Of a DNA stretch of 64,000 bases, positions 7,912-15,661 are shown piece by piece; the stretch's first letter is position 1, and each line of letters starts with the position of its first letter. The notes below the pieces were generated by a model, which saw only the letters and a list, made by a program, of their open reading frames with translations, was not told the origin of the DNA and did not search any database. Source of the DNA: CAZDVQ01 sp964508975 (GTDB lineage Bacteria; Bacteroidota; Bacteroidia; Chitinophagales; Saprospiraceae). The translations under genes and the position numbers were made by a program. Location: NCBI GenBank assembly GCA_964508975.1, contig CAZDVQ010000006.1, positions 1 through 64,000 of the forward strand, in the 5' to 3' direction.

Positions 7912-9339
7912 TTGCAAGAGACATTTGTTTTCGTGGTATGTGGTGCAGATGAGCATATAGAAACGCTCAACTACGCCCTTGACTTCTTGCGTCATTTTTG
8001 CGATAACGAAATTGTGGTCGTTACAGACCGTTCTCGAAATACTTTGGAGATTAATCATCCTGTGGTGGTTGATGTTGCTACGCCTAAACACTTGAACCAT
8101 CATCAAGCGTCGATTTACCTGAAAACGGGCTTGCACCGCTTTGTTGATCTAGAACGGGGCCTGTACTGTTACCTAGATACTGATATTGTAGCAGTTGATG
8201 CAACTTGTGCGGAGATTTTTAAGCATTATCAAGCCCCGATTACTTTCAGTACCGACCACTGTCGGATGCGTAAGTTTAGCCCGAGTGCGGTGGTTTGTCC
8301 ACTAACGGCCGCTTCTATGGAGCAATTAGAGCGATTGAACAAAGCTATTGAGCAGGTTGAAGGGGGCAAAGACGTGGATTATTTCCAGCGCATGCAGCAG
8401 CAGCAGCATTTGATGGCCTTGTTGGCTGAGTGGGATTCAGGTAAGCTACAACAAGCGCAAGACAAAGTTATTGCACCACCAGCCAGATTTTCGATACAAC
8501 GTTTTTTGATCAAGTTGGTGAACCGTTTTAACCGGCGGCGAAGTAAATCGGTGCCATTTAGGCATGATCAATTTATACATGAAGTTTTGTACCAGGTATT
8601 TAACTTGGCCTACCAATTTGGTAAAACCTTTTTATTGCCAGGCTTGAAGTTTGAAAAAGACAACATGGTTTGGTACAACCATAAGCAAGAAGTGGTATAC
8701 AAACCGGTATTATCATTTTTCGACTTTTTTGCATCAAGAGGTTTTATCTGGAATGCATCAAGCCGGAAGTGGTTCCAAGAAAACGGTGAACCTATTTTTA
8801 ACCGAGAGGAAGATTTTATTAGCAAGGTAGCTGGTTTAACGGGTTTAAGCTGGGATAATTTTGCCCAGCGCTGGTACGATGAAACGGGTTTGCCCGTTGG
8901 CTTAGATGAGTCAGACACATTGCGAGAGCGCATCAAGGAGAAGTTTGATATTGAAATCAGTATTCCGGATTGGCAACATTGGAATGGAGGCGTGTTTCTA
9001 TTTGATAGAAGCGCTGTACCTTTCTTAGAGTGTTGGCATAACTATACCATGCAGATTTTCGAAGATACCAAGTGGAAGACTCGCGACCAAGGAACCTTGA
9101 TTGCTACTGCTTGGAAATTTGGCTTACAAAACCATCCAACGCTGCCTGTTGAGTTCAACTTTATAGCTGATTATAATCACCCTTTGATGGTATATAAAGG
9201 AGATTTTACCTTTGACCTAAGCTCAAGTAAGCAAGGAATCAAACCCAAGTTCTTGCATATATATCATCATTGGGGCGACACGAATTGGGCTTTGTGGCGT
9301 GATGTAGATTCCCTTCACAACCAAATCAAACAAGCATGA
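7912..9339 (+). CDS. Glycosyltransferase, GT-A fold
   Basis: A 475-residue cytosolic enzyme predicted to transfer a nucleotide-activated sugar. Residues 1-100 carry a Rossmann-like start (TFVFVVCGADEH) and a DxD motif in YLDTDIVAVD near residue 90. A late segment WNGGVFLFDR and RDQGTL resembles GT8-type enzymes. Between them is a variable middle of about 200 residues. The start is TTG (7912), 9 bp after the amylase stop; no ATG is available nearby. It overlaps the next gene by 4 bp. Acceptor and sugar are unknown. The SGNH and second GT neighbours suggest glycan decoration. Confidence 0.7.
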   Translation: MQETFVFVVCGADEHIETLNYALDFLRHFCDNEIVVVTDRSRNTLEINHPVVVDVATPKHLNHHQASIYLKTGLHRFVDLERGLYCYLDTDIVAVDATCAEIFKHYQAPITFSTDHCRMRKFSPSAVVCPLTAASMEQLERLNKAIEQVEGGKDVDYFQRMQQQQHLMALLAEWDSGKLQQAQDKVIAPPARFSIQRFLIKLVNRFNRRRSKSVPFRHDQFIHEVLYQVFNLAYQFGKTFLLPGLKFEKDNMVWYNHKQEVVYKPVLSFFDFFASRGFIWNASSRKWFQENGEPIFNREEDFISKVAGLTGLSWDNFAQRWYDETGLPVGLDESDTLRERIKEKFDIEISIPDWQHWNGGVFLFDRSAVPFLECWHNYTMQIFEDTKWKTRDQGTLIATAWKFGLQNHPTLPVEFNFIADYNHPLMVYKGDFTFDLSSSKQGIKPKFLHIYHHWGDTNWALWRDVDSLHNQIKQA

Positions 9340-10532
9340 AACGATTTTGGCAAGTTTACCTCGGGTTTACTGGGATAAATGTAATCCTTTTGCTGCTAGG
9401 AGTTTTCAATTTTCTAGTACCTTGTATGATTACAGGGGTATTGATAGCTCTTTTTGCACCAAGTTTGAAAATCATAGGTGTTAAGAGGGTATGGGAGTCT
9501 GAGTTTTTGGTTATATCAGCGAGTAGTTTGCTCATCGCCGCTTGTATTGGTGAGTTTATCGCTAGACAGCAACAATATCTCAAAACCTATTATGAGCAGA
9601 ATGGCCTAGCTTGGGTATCGCCTTACAATGAGCCGAACCCCAAAGATAAATGGTTTCACCGCTGGACGCCGAATACGGAGAACATCATTGAAAGGCCCGA
9701 ATTTAACTATCCGAAGACTTCCAATAGCCTCGGTATTTTGGACATGGAACATCCCAAAGATAAACCTGCCGGTGAGTTCCGGATTGTAGCATTGGGCGAT
9801 TCATTTACCGAAGGTATGGGTGTTCCCATGGATTCAACTTGGCCTAGGTTACTACAGTATAAGTTGAATGCACTAGATACGAGCCTTACATATCGATCCA
9901 TAAACGGAGGCGTGAGCGGTAGCGACCCGCTGTATAACTTCGTTATGTTTAAAGAACAGTTGAAAGATTATAACCCTGATCTGGTTATCGCAGTGGTCAA
10001 TAACTCGGATATTAACGATATTATCATACGTGGTGGGGTAGAACGTTTCCATGCCGACTCCGCTGTGACTTTTAACAAAGGGCCTTGGTATGAGCCTTTT
10101 TACCAGCACAGCTTTTTGTTCAGGATGTACATCCATAAGGTGTTGAATAAAGATTATTTGTACCTGAGCCCAAAAGAGCGCGAAGCTCAAGTGGTACAAG
10201 CTATCGAGAAGATTAAAAGCTGCTACTTGGATTTGCAAAAATGGTGTACCAAAAGAAATATTAAACTCCTCATCGTTTGTAACCCGATGCGCGATGAGGT
10301 AGAAAATAATTTTGTACCCCTCGGCCAGATGCTGGAACAACTTGAAGCTGAAAAACTCCATACGCTTAACCTCTTGCCTATCGTTAAGGGTAAAAGAACG
10401 CCGGCTGAGATTTTAGCCCTTTATTGGCCCATTGACGGCCATTTTAACTTGCAGGGCTATGACTTGATGGCAGGGGCTATTTTGTCGTCTTTGAAAGCAA
10501 AACAATTGGTACCAGTTCATGCGGGCAGATAA
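9336..10532 (+). CDS. Membrane-anchored SGNH/GDSL hydrolase family protein
   Basis: A 398-residue protein with three hydrophobic segments in the first 75 residues and then a large domain outside the membrane. The SGNH block I motif is ALGDSFTEGMG (near residue 152), a glycine block NGGVSGSDP follows, and the C-terminal DGHFN supplies the likely catalytic Asp/His. Such proteins often add or remove O-acetyl groups on surface sugars. The start overlaps the upstream glycosyltransferase (ATGA) and its end overlaps the next gene by 14 bp, so all three should be made together. Confidence 0.75.
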   Translation: MKRFWQVYLGFTGINVILLLLGVFNFLVPCMITGVLIALFAPSLKIIGVKRVWESEFLVISASSLLIAACIGEFIARQQQYLKTYYEQNGLAWVSPYNEPNPKDKWFHRWTPNTENIIERPEFNYPKTSNSLGILDMEHPKDKPAGEFRIVALGDSFTEGMGVPMDSTWPRLLQYKLNALDTSLTYRSINGGVSGSDPLYNFVMFKEQLKDYNPDLVIAVVNNSDINDIIIRGGVERFHADSAVTFNKGPWYEPFYQHSFLFRMYIHKVLNKDYLYLSPKEREAQVVQAIEKIKSCYLDLQKWCTKRNIKLLIVCNPMRDEVENNFVPLGQMLEQLEAEKLHTLNLLPIVKGKRTPAEILALYWPIDGHFNLQGYDLMAGAILSSLKAKQLVPVHAGR

Positions 10533-11370
10533 CCTTGTAGTTCATGGCATGTGGATTGGCACGGCCTTAAGCCCAGTCGAAATGTTGACCATGCAATCGT
10601 ACATGGCGCAAGGACACCAATTTGTGCTTTGGCATTATGATGTGCTTGCCCAGCCTGTACCCCAGGGCGTTATTTGCAAGGATGCTGGCGAGATTATACC
10701 TCGTGAGCAGGTTTTTAATTATAAACACCGTAACCAATGGGGCCACGGGCAAGGTAGTTATGCAGGGTTTTCGGATATATTCAGGTACAAACTCTTATAC
10801 GAAGTGGGCGGCTGGTGGACAGATATGGACGTCACCTGCCTTAAAGCACTTGACCTGGAGGCTGAATATGTTTTTAGGGAACACGATCTCTTGCCAGTGG
10901 TCGGTAATGTGATGAAAGCCCCCAAAGGCTCTGCCTTGATGTTACACTGCTACGAAAAAGCGACGCAAATAGTAAATGCCGACAATACCAACTGGCTACT
11001 ACCCATTGAGATACTAAACGAGGGGATTATAACCTTTGGCTTATCATCCTATGTGCAGCAGGATTTTAGCAATGCCGATCGTTGGGACTTGGTGGCCGAA
11101 TACAGTCATGCCTTGCCTCCATTCAAAGCTCATTGGTATGTTTTTCACTGGATGAACGAGGAGTGGCGCAGCAGAGGTGTTGATAAACATAGCTGTTTGA
11201 AGCAGTCGCGGCTAGAGCAACTTTATAAACAACATGGCGTAAATGAGGTACGTTATTTGGCCAACTACCGCCGATTTTACAAACTGTGGCGCTGGCTTAA
11301 AAAGTGGTTTTTCAAAGGGATTGGTTGGTTAAAGCAACCGGGTATTCCTAAATTTTTACAACGCAAATGA
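10519..11370 (+). CDS. Glycosyltransferase with DXD motif (Gly_transf_sug type)
   Basis: A 283-residue enzyme. It has the pattern of the OCH1/capsular sugar-transferase family (PF04488): a strand near IGTALSP, a YAGFSDIFRYKLLYEVGGWWTDMD segment with the metal-binding DMD near residue 97, and a late HWYVFHW segment. Basic residues crowd the C-terminus (WRWLKKWFFKGIGWLK), which may hold it to the membrane. Overlaps of 14 bp upstream and 4 bp downstream place it firmly in the operon. Substrate unknown. Confidence 0.75.
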   Translation: MRADNLVVHGMWIGTALSPVEMLTMQSYMAQGHQFVLWHYDVLAQPVPQGVICKDAGEIIPREQVFNYKHRNQWGHGQGSYAGFSDIFRYKLLYEVGGWWTDMDVTCLKALDLEAEYVFREHDLLPVVGNVMKAPKGSALMLHCYEKATQIVNADNTNWLLPIEILNEGIITFGLSSYVQQDFSNADRWDLVAEYSHALPPFKAHWYVFHWMNEEWRSRGVDKHSCLKQSRLEQLYKQHGVNEVRYLANYRRFYKLWRWLKKWFFKGIGWLKQPGIPKFLQRK

Positions 11371-14300
11371 TGCTTAAAGCCATAAATTTATTGTCGGGTA
11401 TTGGCCTAGCGCTGCGGAGGGGTAGCTGCGCAGCAGCTAGACCGAGTGCTGGAACAGCGCGAGGGAAGGCCCCCCAAAAAAATATAATTATATGGCTCAT
11501 GAGCTGTTTGTTGGCTTTTAACGTCAGCCTGGGGCAGATTCCGGCCTCCTACCACTACCATACGGAGAATGGCATGCCCAGTAATACGGTGTACAGTATT
11601 TGCAAGGATAGCCGCAGTATGATTTGGCTGGGCACGGAGCTCGGCCTGTTTAAATTTGATGGTATACGGTTTATTTCGATTAAATCAAATGCACAACAAA
11701 GCAATTCAATTACGGGACTCAATCTGTCGAAAAAAGGCAGAATGTATTGTTACAATTTCAAGAAACAAGTTTTTTATATAGAGCACGACTCGATGCACCT
11801 CATGCAATGGGACAAACGCGTTTCGGGTATGACCTGTGATAAAAAAGGCAATGTTTGGGTCGCTAGTCAAGATGGTTTGCACGTGTTTAATGAGTACACG
11901 AATCAATGGACAGCCTTTGAACCAGTTCGGTTTGGCTTGGAAGAAGATGCTTTCCATTTTGCCAAAAGCTTACAGTTTGACGATGTCGGAAATTTATATT
12001 TTCTGTGTAGTGCTGGTTTGGTTAAGTATGATGGTAAACAAGCTAAAGTTTATCAGGTTGATTTTCAACGCAGTAGCGTTCAGGCTATAGGGACCTATGT
12101 TTTAAGCACGGGACGCTCGGGCATTTGGCTTATTCCTCAACAAGAAGGCCGTTTTTACAAATTAGTCAACGAAGCCTTGACGCCCTATGATATTCCGAAC
12201 TTGACTGATGCCTTAAAAGGGACCAAAATAACCGAGGTGATCGATTACAATGATGGCACCATGGCTTTTAGCACCTTTGGTGGGATAATTTTATACCATT
12301 ACGACCGTGGCGTGGTGGAGAAGTACTTTCCAGAAATATCATTTTCGCATAGTTATCGCGATGGCAGTGGTTATACTTGGTGTACCTCATTAACGAACGG
12401 GATGTACTATGTCCGCGATTTCAACTCGCCTGTGTGGACGATTCCGGGCAGCAGCAAGAAGATATCCAAGGTATTGTTTGATGCACCACAGGTAGTATTT
12501 GCGCTAGAGTTAGGCGAGATAGGCTTTTTCAATACGCTGAACAACCAGTTTAAACAGATCAACTTGGCCAAAAAATCGGACATAACGGCCTTGTTTATCG
12601 ACCCAGACGACGGCCGACTATTTATCGGTTGCAACAATTACTTGTTTATCTACGATAAAGGCAAGGTCACGGAAGTCAACACGATGTTCCCCCCCATGAA
12701 GAAAATCTATCACAAGGATGGCAACTTGTTTATCTGTTCTTCCATTGGCTCGCAGTGGTTTAAACTTAAGGGCAACCAAGTTGCTGTAAAACAACAGTTA
12801 TCGACGGATTGGGGCCGAGACCTCGTCGTGGACGAATCCCGAGGCTGGTATTGGTTGGCCACCAACAATGGCTTGTTGAAATATAGCTACAGCCCTCAAG
12901 GCGATAGCCTCGTTTTGAAAGACACCTTGATGGCCGGAATTTTAATAAATTCGCTCAGTAACGATGAGCAAAACAAACATGTTTTCGGGGTAAACTACAA
13001 AGGCCATGTATTCCAGGTGGACGAAAAAAACACCTTGAAACTACTGGATAGCCTGCCATCTGGCTGTATTCCACAACAGATTAGCTACCAAACGGACCAC
13101 CTGTATTTTGCTACCAACAAGGGTTTATGGGACTATAAGCTTCAAACCGGAAAATGGCGCGTGCAAGACCGTTTTACAGGCTTGAGTAGCAACGAAATTA
13201 GGGCATTGAGCTTTCAAGGGGATAGCATTTGGCTGGCTACCAGCGTGGGCCTACAACGGGTATCTAAAGCGATGAACGAAGGCAATAAACCCATTGAACT
13301 CTTGTTTAAATATGCTATGGTAGGCGACCAACTTCTCCTACAACCCGATGCAATTAACCTAGGCTACAAGCAACCTCTACGCTTTAAAATTGATGCCCTA
13401 GCTTACAGCTCAAACGGCCAGTATAAATTGGCTTACCGCCTGTTGGGTCACGATAACCGTTGGATGTATTTGCCGCCCAGCATTGAAGAAATCGTTATAC
13501 CAACCTTGCCCTCGGGTTATTTTACCATTGAAGTCAAGGCGGTGGATTACTGGGGTAACGACTCGGCCAATGTGATACAGTTAAAAGGCTATTCGGCACC
13601 GCCATACTGGCAACGCTGGTGGTTTTTGGTCTTGTGCGGCTTGGCATTATTAGGTACGGGCTATGGCTTGTTCAAAGCCCGTATCAAAGTGATGGAGCAA
13701 CGCCAGGCCAAGGAATTAGAGCGGATCCAATTGGAAAACGACCTCCGTTTCTCGCAGCAAACCGCTTTGAAAGCACAAATGAACCCACACTTTTTGTTCA
13801 ATGTGTTAAATTCAATCAAGAGTTATATTTATGATAACGACCGCCGGAATGCGGTGTTGTACCTGAGTAGTTTCTCGGATTTAGTCCGTAAAATATTGGA
13901 AATGAGCTCTTTGCCTGCTGTAAAGTTGGCCCAGGAAATAGAAGTACTACAATTGTATATCGAGCTAGAGGCCATGTTGTTGCAAACCGATTTTCAGCAC
14001 AGCATCAGCTTGCCGGAAGATATAGATATCAACGAGATTGAAATTCCATCGCTGCTCATCCAGCCTTACATCGAGAATGCCTTTAAACACGGGCTGAGGC
14101 ATAAGGAAGGTGCAAAATTCTTGGCCTTAAATTTTTCGGTTGACCGCAAGCGTAGTATCTTGCAAATCCAAATCAAAGATAATGGCGTAGGCCGGCTCGC
14201 CGCTCAACGCATCAACAACGATCATCGGCCCAGCCATCAACAGTTTGCCACCAGTGCCAATGAAAAACGCATCGACTTGCTGAACTTCAAGCAAGAAGGT

Positions 14301-14396
14301 CTAGTTGGCATAGAAATTATAGATGAAATTGCCGAAAACGGTCAGCCTTCCGGTACGACCGTTACTTTAAAAATTGATATACATGGACAAGTTTGA
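11367..14396 (+). CDS. Two-component-propeller histidine kinase (LytS-type)
   Basis: A 1009-residue sensor with two-component-type beta-propeller repeats (about residues 60-640), a Y_Y_Y domain (about 665-745), one membrane helix (about 751-770), a His_kinase region with QMNPHFLFN (phosphoacceptor-like His808) and an ATPase domain with PYIENAFKHG and DNGVGR. It should phosphorylate the next gene's product. The ATG overlaps the upstream stop (ATGA). Residues about 13-37 are encoded by a GC-rich repeat element lodged between the first residues and the hydrophobic core of the signal peptide (residues 40-56), giving the basic stretch RRGSCAAARPSAG. This may alter export. An alternative start at Met45 would lack the basic n-region. 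Confidence 0.9.
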   Translation: MMLKAINLLSGIGLALRRGSCAAARPSAGTARGKAPQKNIIIWLMSCLLAFNVSLGQIPASYHYHTENGMPSNTVYSICKDSRSMIWLGTELGLFKFDGIRFISIKSNAQQSNSITGLNLSKKGRMYCYNFKKQVFYIEHDSMHLMQWDKRVSGMTCDKKGNVWVASQDGLHVFNEYTNQWTAFEPVRFGLEEDAFHFAKSLQFDDVGNLYFLCSAGLVKYDGKQAKVYQVDFQRSSVQAIGTYVLSTGRSGIWLIPQQEGRFYKLVNEALTPYDIPNLTDALKGTKITEVIDYNDGTMAFSTFGGIILYHYDRGVVEKYFPEISFSHSYRDGSGYTWCTSLTNGMYYVRDFNSPVWTIPGSSKKISKVLFDAPQVVFALELGEIGFFNTLNNQFKQINLAKKSDITALFIDPDDGRLFIGCNNYLFIYDKGKVTEVNTMFPPMKKIYHKDGNLFICSSIGSQWFKLKGNQVAVKQQLSTDWGRDLVVDESRGWYWLATNNGLLKYSYSPQGDSLVLKDTLMAGILINSLSNDEQNKHVFGVNYKGHVFQVDEKNTLKLLDSLPSGCIPQQISYQTDHLYFATNKGLWDYKLQTGKWRVQDRFTGLSSNEIRALSFQGDSIWLATSVGLQRVSKAMNEGNKPIELLFKYAMVGDQLLLQPDAINLGYKQPLRFKIDALAYSSNGQYKLAYRLLGHDNRWMYLPPSIEEIVIPTLPSGYFTIEVKAVDYWGNDSANVIQLKGYSAPPYWQRWWFLVLCGLALLGTGYGLFKARIKVMEQRQAKELERIQLENDLRFSQQTALKAQMNPHFLFNVLNSIKSYIYDNDRRNAVLYLSSFSDLVRKILEMSSLPAVKLAQEIEVLQLYIELEAMLLQTDFQHSISLPEDIDINEIEIPSLLIQPYIENAFKHGLRHKEGAKFLALNFSVDRKRSILQIQIKDNGVGRLAAQRINNDHRPSHQQFATSANEKRIDLLNFKQEGLVGIEIIDEIAENGQPSGTTVTLKIDIHGQV
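11403..11479 (+). repeat. GC-rich hairpin element inside a coding region
   Basis: It begins GGCCTAGCGCTGCGGAG and ends GAAGGCCCCCCAAAA, matching the ends of subfamily I, but is shortened to about 77 bp with one hairpin, TAGCTGCGCAGCAGCTA. It stays in frame with the histidine kinase. It is the only copy in the window inside a gene I consider real. Confidence 0.8.
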
Positions 14397-15147
14397 TGCA
14401 CTAAAAGCTATCATCGTCGACGATTCACCGCAAGCCAGGAAGCTCCTACGCTTGATGTTGCAGGAACTCTGCCCCGAGGTTGTTGTTTGTGCCGAGGCCG
14501 AAAATGTGCCTCAGACCGTTGAAGCCATAAAACGCGAACAACCCCACGTGGTATTTCTCGATATCGAGATGCCGGGGCAATCTGGCCTTCAACTCGTGGA
14601 GGAGCTATCGCAGCAGGAAGTGCCCTACGAAATCATTTTTACCACGGCTTACAACCAGTATGCCTTGGACGCTTTTCGCTTGTCGGCCATTGATTACCTG
14701 CTCAAACCCATCAACGAGAAACACCTGCTGGAGGCCATCGAAAAACTCAAACAAAAGCAAAACTTACAACAAGTACAGCTCAAGTTGCAGGCTTTATCGC
14801 AAAACCTCAAGCAAAAGGACGACAAGGTGCTGTGCATCCCGGTGCAATCGGGCTATGAGTACATCCCGGTCAAGGCCATCGAGTACATTGAGGCTGATGG
14901 CTCCTACACGCAAATCCACCTGACTGACGACAAGCGCAAAACGGTGTCTAAAAACCTCAAGCATTTTGAGCAAATACTCGAACACGCGCAGCATTTTGTA
15001 CGCGTGCACCGCTCCTATATCATTAATCTAGAACGCATGGTGGCCTTTAGCAAAACCGGCGGTGGCACTATAACCATGGCCAATGGCCGGCATATTGACC
15101 TGGCTCGCGACCGCAGGAGCATGTTCTTGAAAATTATTGGACAATAA
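14383..15147 (+). CDS. LytTR-family response regulator
   Basis: A 254-residue transcription factor. The receiver domain (residues 7-120) has acidic DD residues near 11-12, phosphoacceptor Asp60 in FLDIEMPG and a late lysine in LLKPI. The LytTR DNA-binding domain covers about 150-252 (IEYIEADGSYTQIHL, FVRVHRSYIIN). The start was set at ATG 14383, overlapping the kinase gene by 14 bp. The pair probably controls genes of the same operon or envelope genes elsewhere. LytTR proteins usually bind paired direct repeats, and I did not find a convincing pair upstream of 5023. Confidence 0.93.
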   Translation: MDKFDALKAIIVDDSPQARKLLRLMLQELCPEVVVCAEAENVPQTVEAIKREQPHVVFLDIEMPGQSGLQLVEELSQQEVPYEIIFTTAYNQYALDAFRLSAIDYLLKPINEKHLLEAIEKLKQKQNLQQVQLKLQALSQNLKQKDDKVLCIPVQSGYEYIPVKAIEYIEADGSYTQIHLTDDKRKTVSKNLKHFEQILEHAQHFVRVHRSYIINLERMVAFSKTGGGTITMANGRHIDLARDRRSMFLKIIGQ

Positions 15148-15153
15148 ATATTT

Positions 15154-15264
15154 GGGGCCTCCGCCGCATCGCGGCGGCGCTACGTTCCGGGTTCGCTGTC
15201 GCTCATACCTTGGGGCATACGCCCCTGCGGTACGGCCTGCGGCCGCCCTCCACATCGCTAGGCC
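15154..15264 (-). repeat. GC-rich hairpin element, subfamily I (reverse)
   Basis: Almost identical to 28287-28397, and to 61528-61638 in reverse. The first hairpin, CCGCCGCATCGCGGCGG, corresponds to CCGCCACTGCGTGGCGG in the 28287 copy: the sequence differs but the pairing is kept. It lies in the 514-bp gap 15148-15661, which holds no gene. Confidence 0.85.
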
Positions 15265-15272
15265 AAAAATAG

Positions 15273-15340
15273 TTATGAGAGCAGCGTGCTGAGAGCAGAG
15301 TTTAGATATGAGAGCAGCGTGCAGAGAGCAAAGTGGTGAA
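15273..15340 (+). repeat. Degenerate heptamer repeat (AGAGCAG type)
   Basis: Units such as AGAGCAG, CGTGCTG and CGTGCAG repeat at a 7-bp period between two GC-rich elements. Confidence 0.7.
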
Positions 15341-15375
15341 AATTCCTGCCCATACTTTGATGAATTGTATGCTGC

Positions 15376-15494
15376 GGTAGCGATGTGGAGCAGTGGCGGC
15401 GCAGCCGCCAGACCGAGCCCGCAGGGCGAAGGGCCGAGCGTAAGCGAGCTGCGTAACGTAGCGACCCGAGGCCTAAGGCCGAGGGAACCGCCCA
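15376..15494 (+). repeat. GC-rich hairpin element, subfamily I
   Basis: It begins GGTAGCGATGTGGAG. The first hairpin is GGCGGCGCAGCCGCC and the element ends GGAACCGCCCAAAA. Together with the 15154 copy it forms an inverted pair separated by the heptamer block. Confidence 0.85.
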
Positions 15495-15525
15495 AAACGC
15501 TCTAAAAAGAAGGTTTCTACCAGCT

Positions 15526-15623
15526 GCAAAGCAGCTGGTTCTAGAGAGCAGCGTGCAAAGCAAGTATATAAAAATCCCTCTATTATCAAACATACTCTGC
15601 TCTCAGCACTCTGCTCTCTGCGC
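15526..15623. repeat. Hairpin and heptamer block upstream of uvrB
   Basis: ACCAGCTGCAAAGCAGCTGGT (15520s-15540s) is a 9-bp stem hairpin. AGAGAGCAGCGTGC follows, then the complementary run CTCTGCTCTCAGCACTCTG near 15594-15623. The two halves can pair across about 45 bp. Confidence 0.65.
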
Positions 15624-15630
15624 TATTACT

Positions 15631-15638
15631 TATCTTTG
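15631..15638 (+). promoter_or_regulatory. Bacteroidota -7 element (TATCTTTG) for uvrB
   Basis: A perfect TAnnTTTG match, followed by C, 23 bp before the uvrB ATG. It directly abuts the heptamer repeat, so that repeat occupies the -33 region. Confidence 0.65.
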
Positions 15639-15661
15639 CAGCTTAAAATATAGCCTGTCAT

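Noticed and set aside
15028..15593. Two long minus-strand frames
   Set aside because: They are read from GC-rich elements and the heptamer block, and overlap the LytTR gene.
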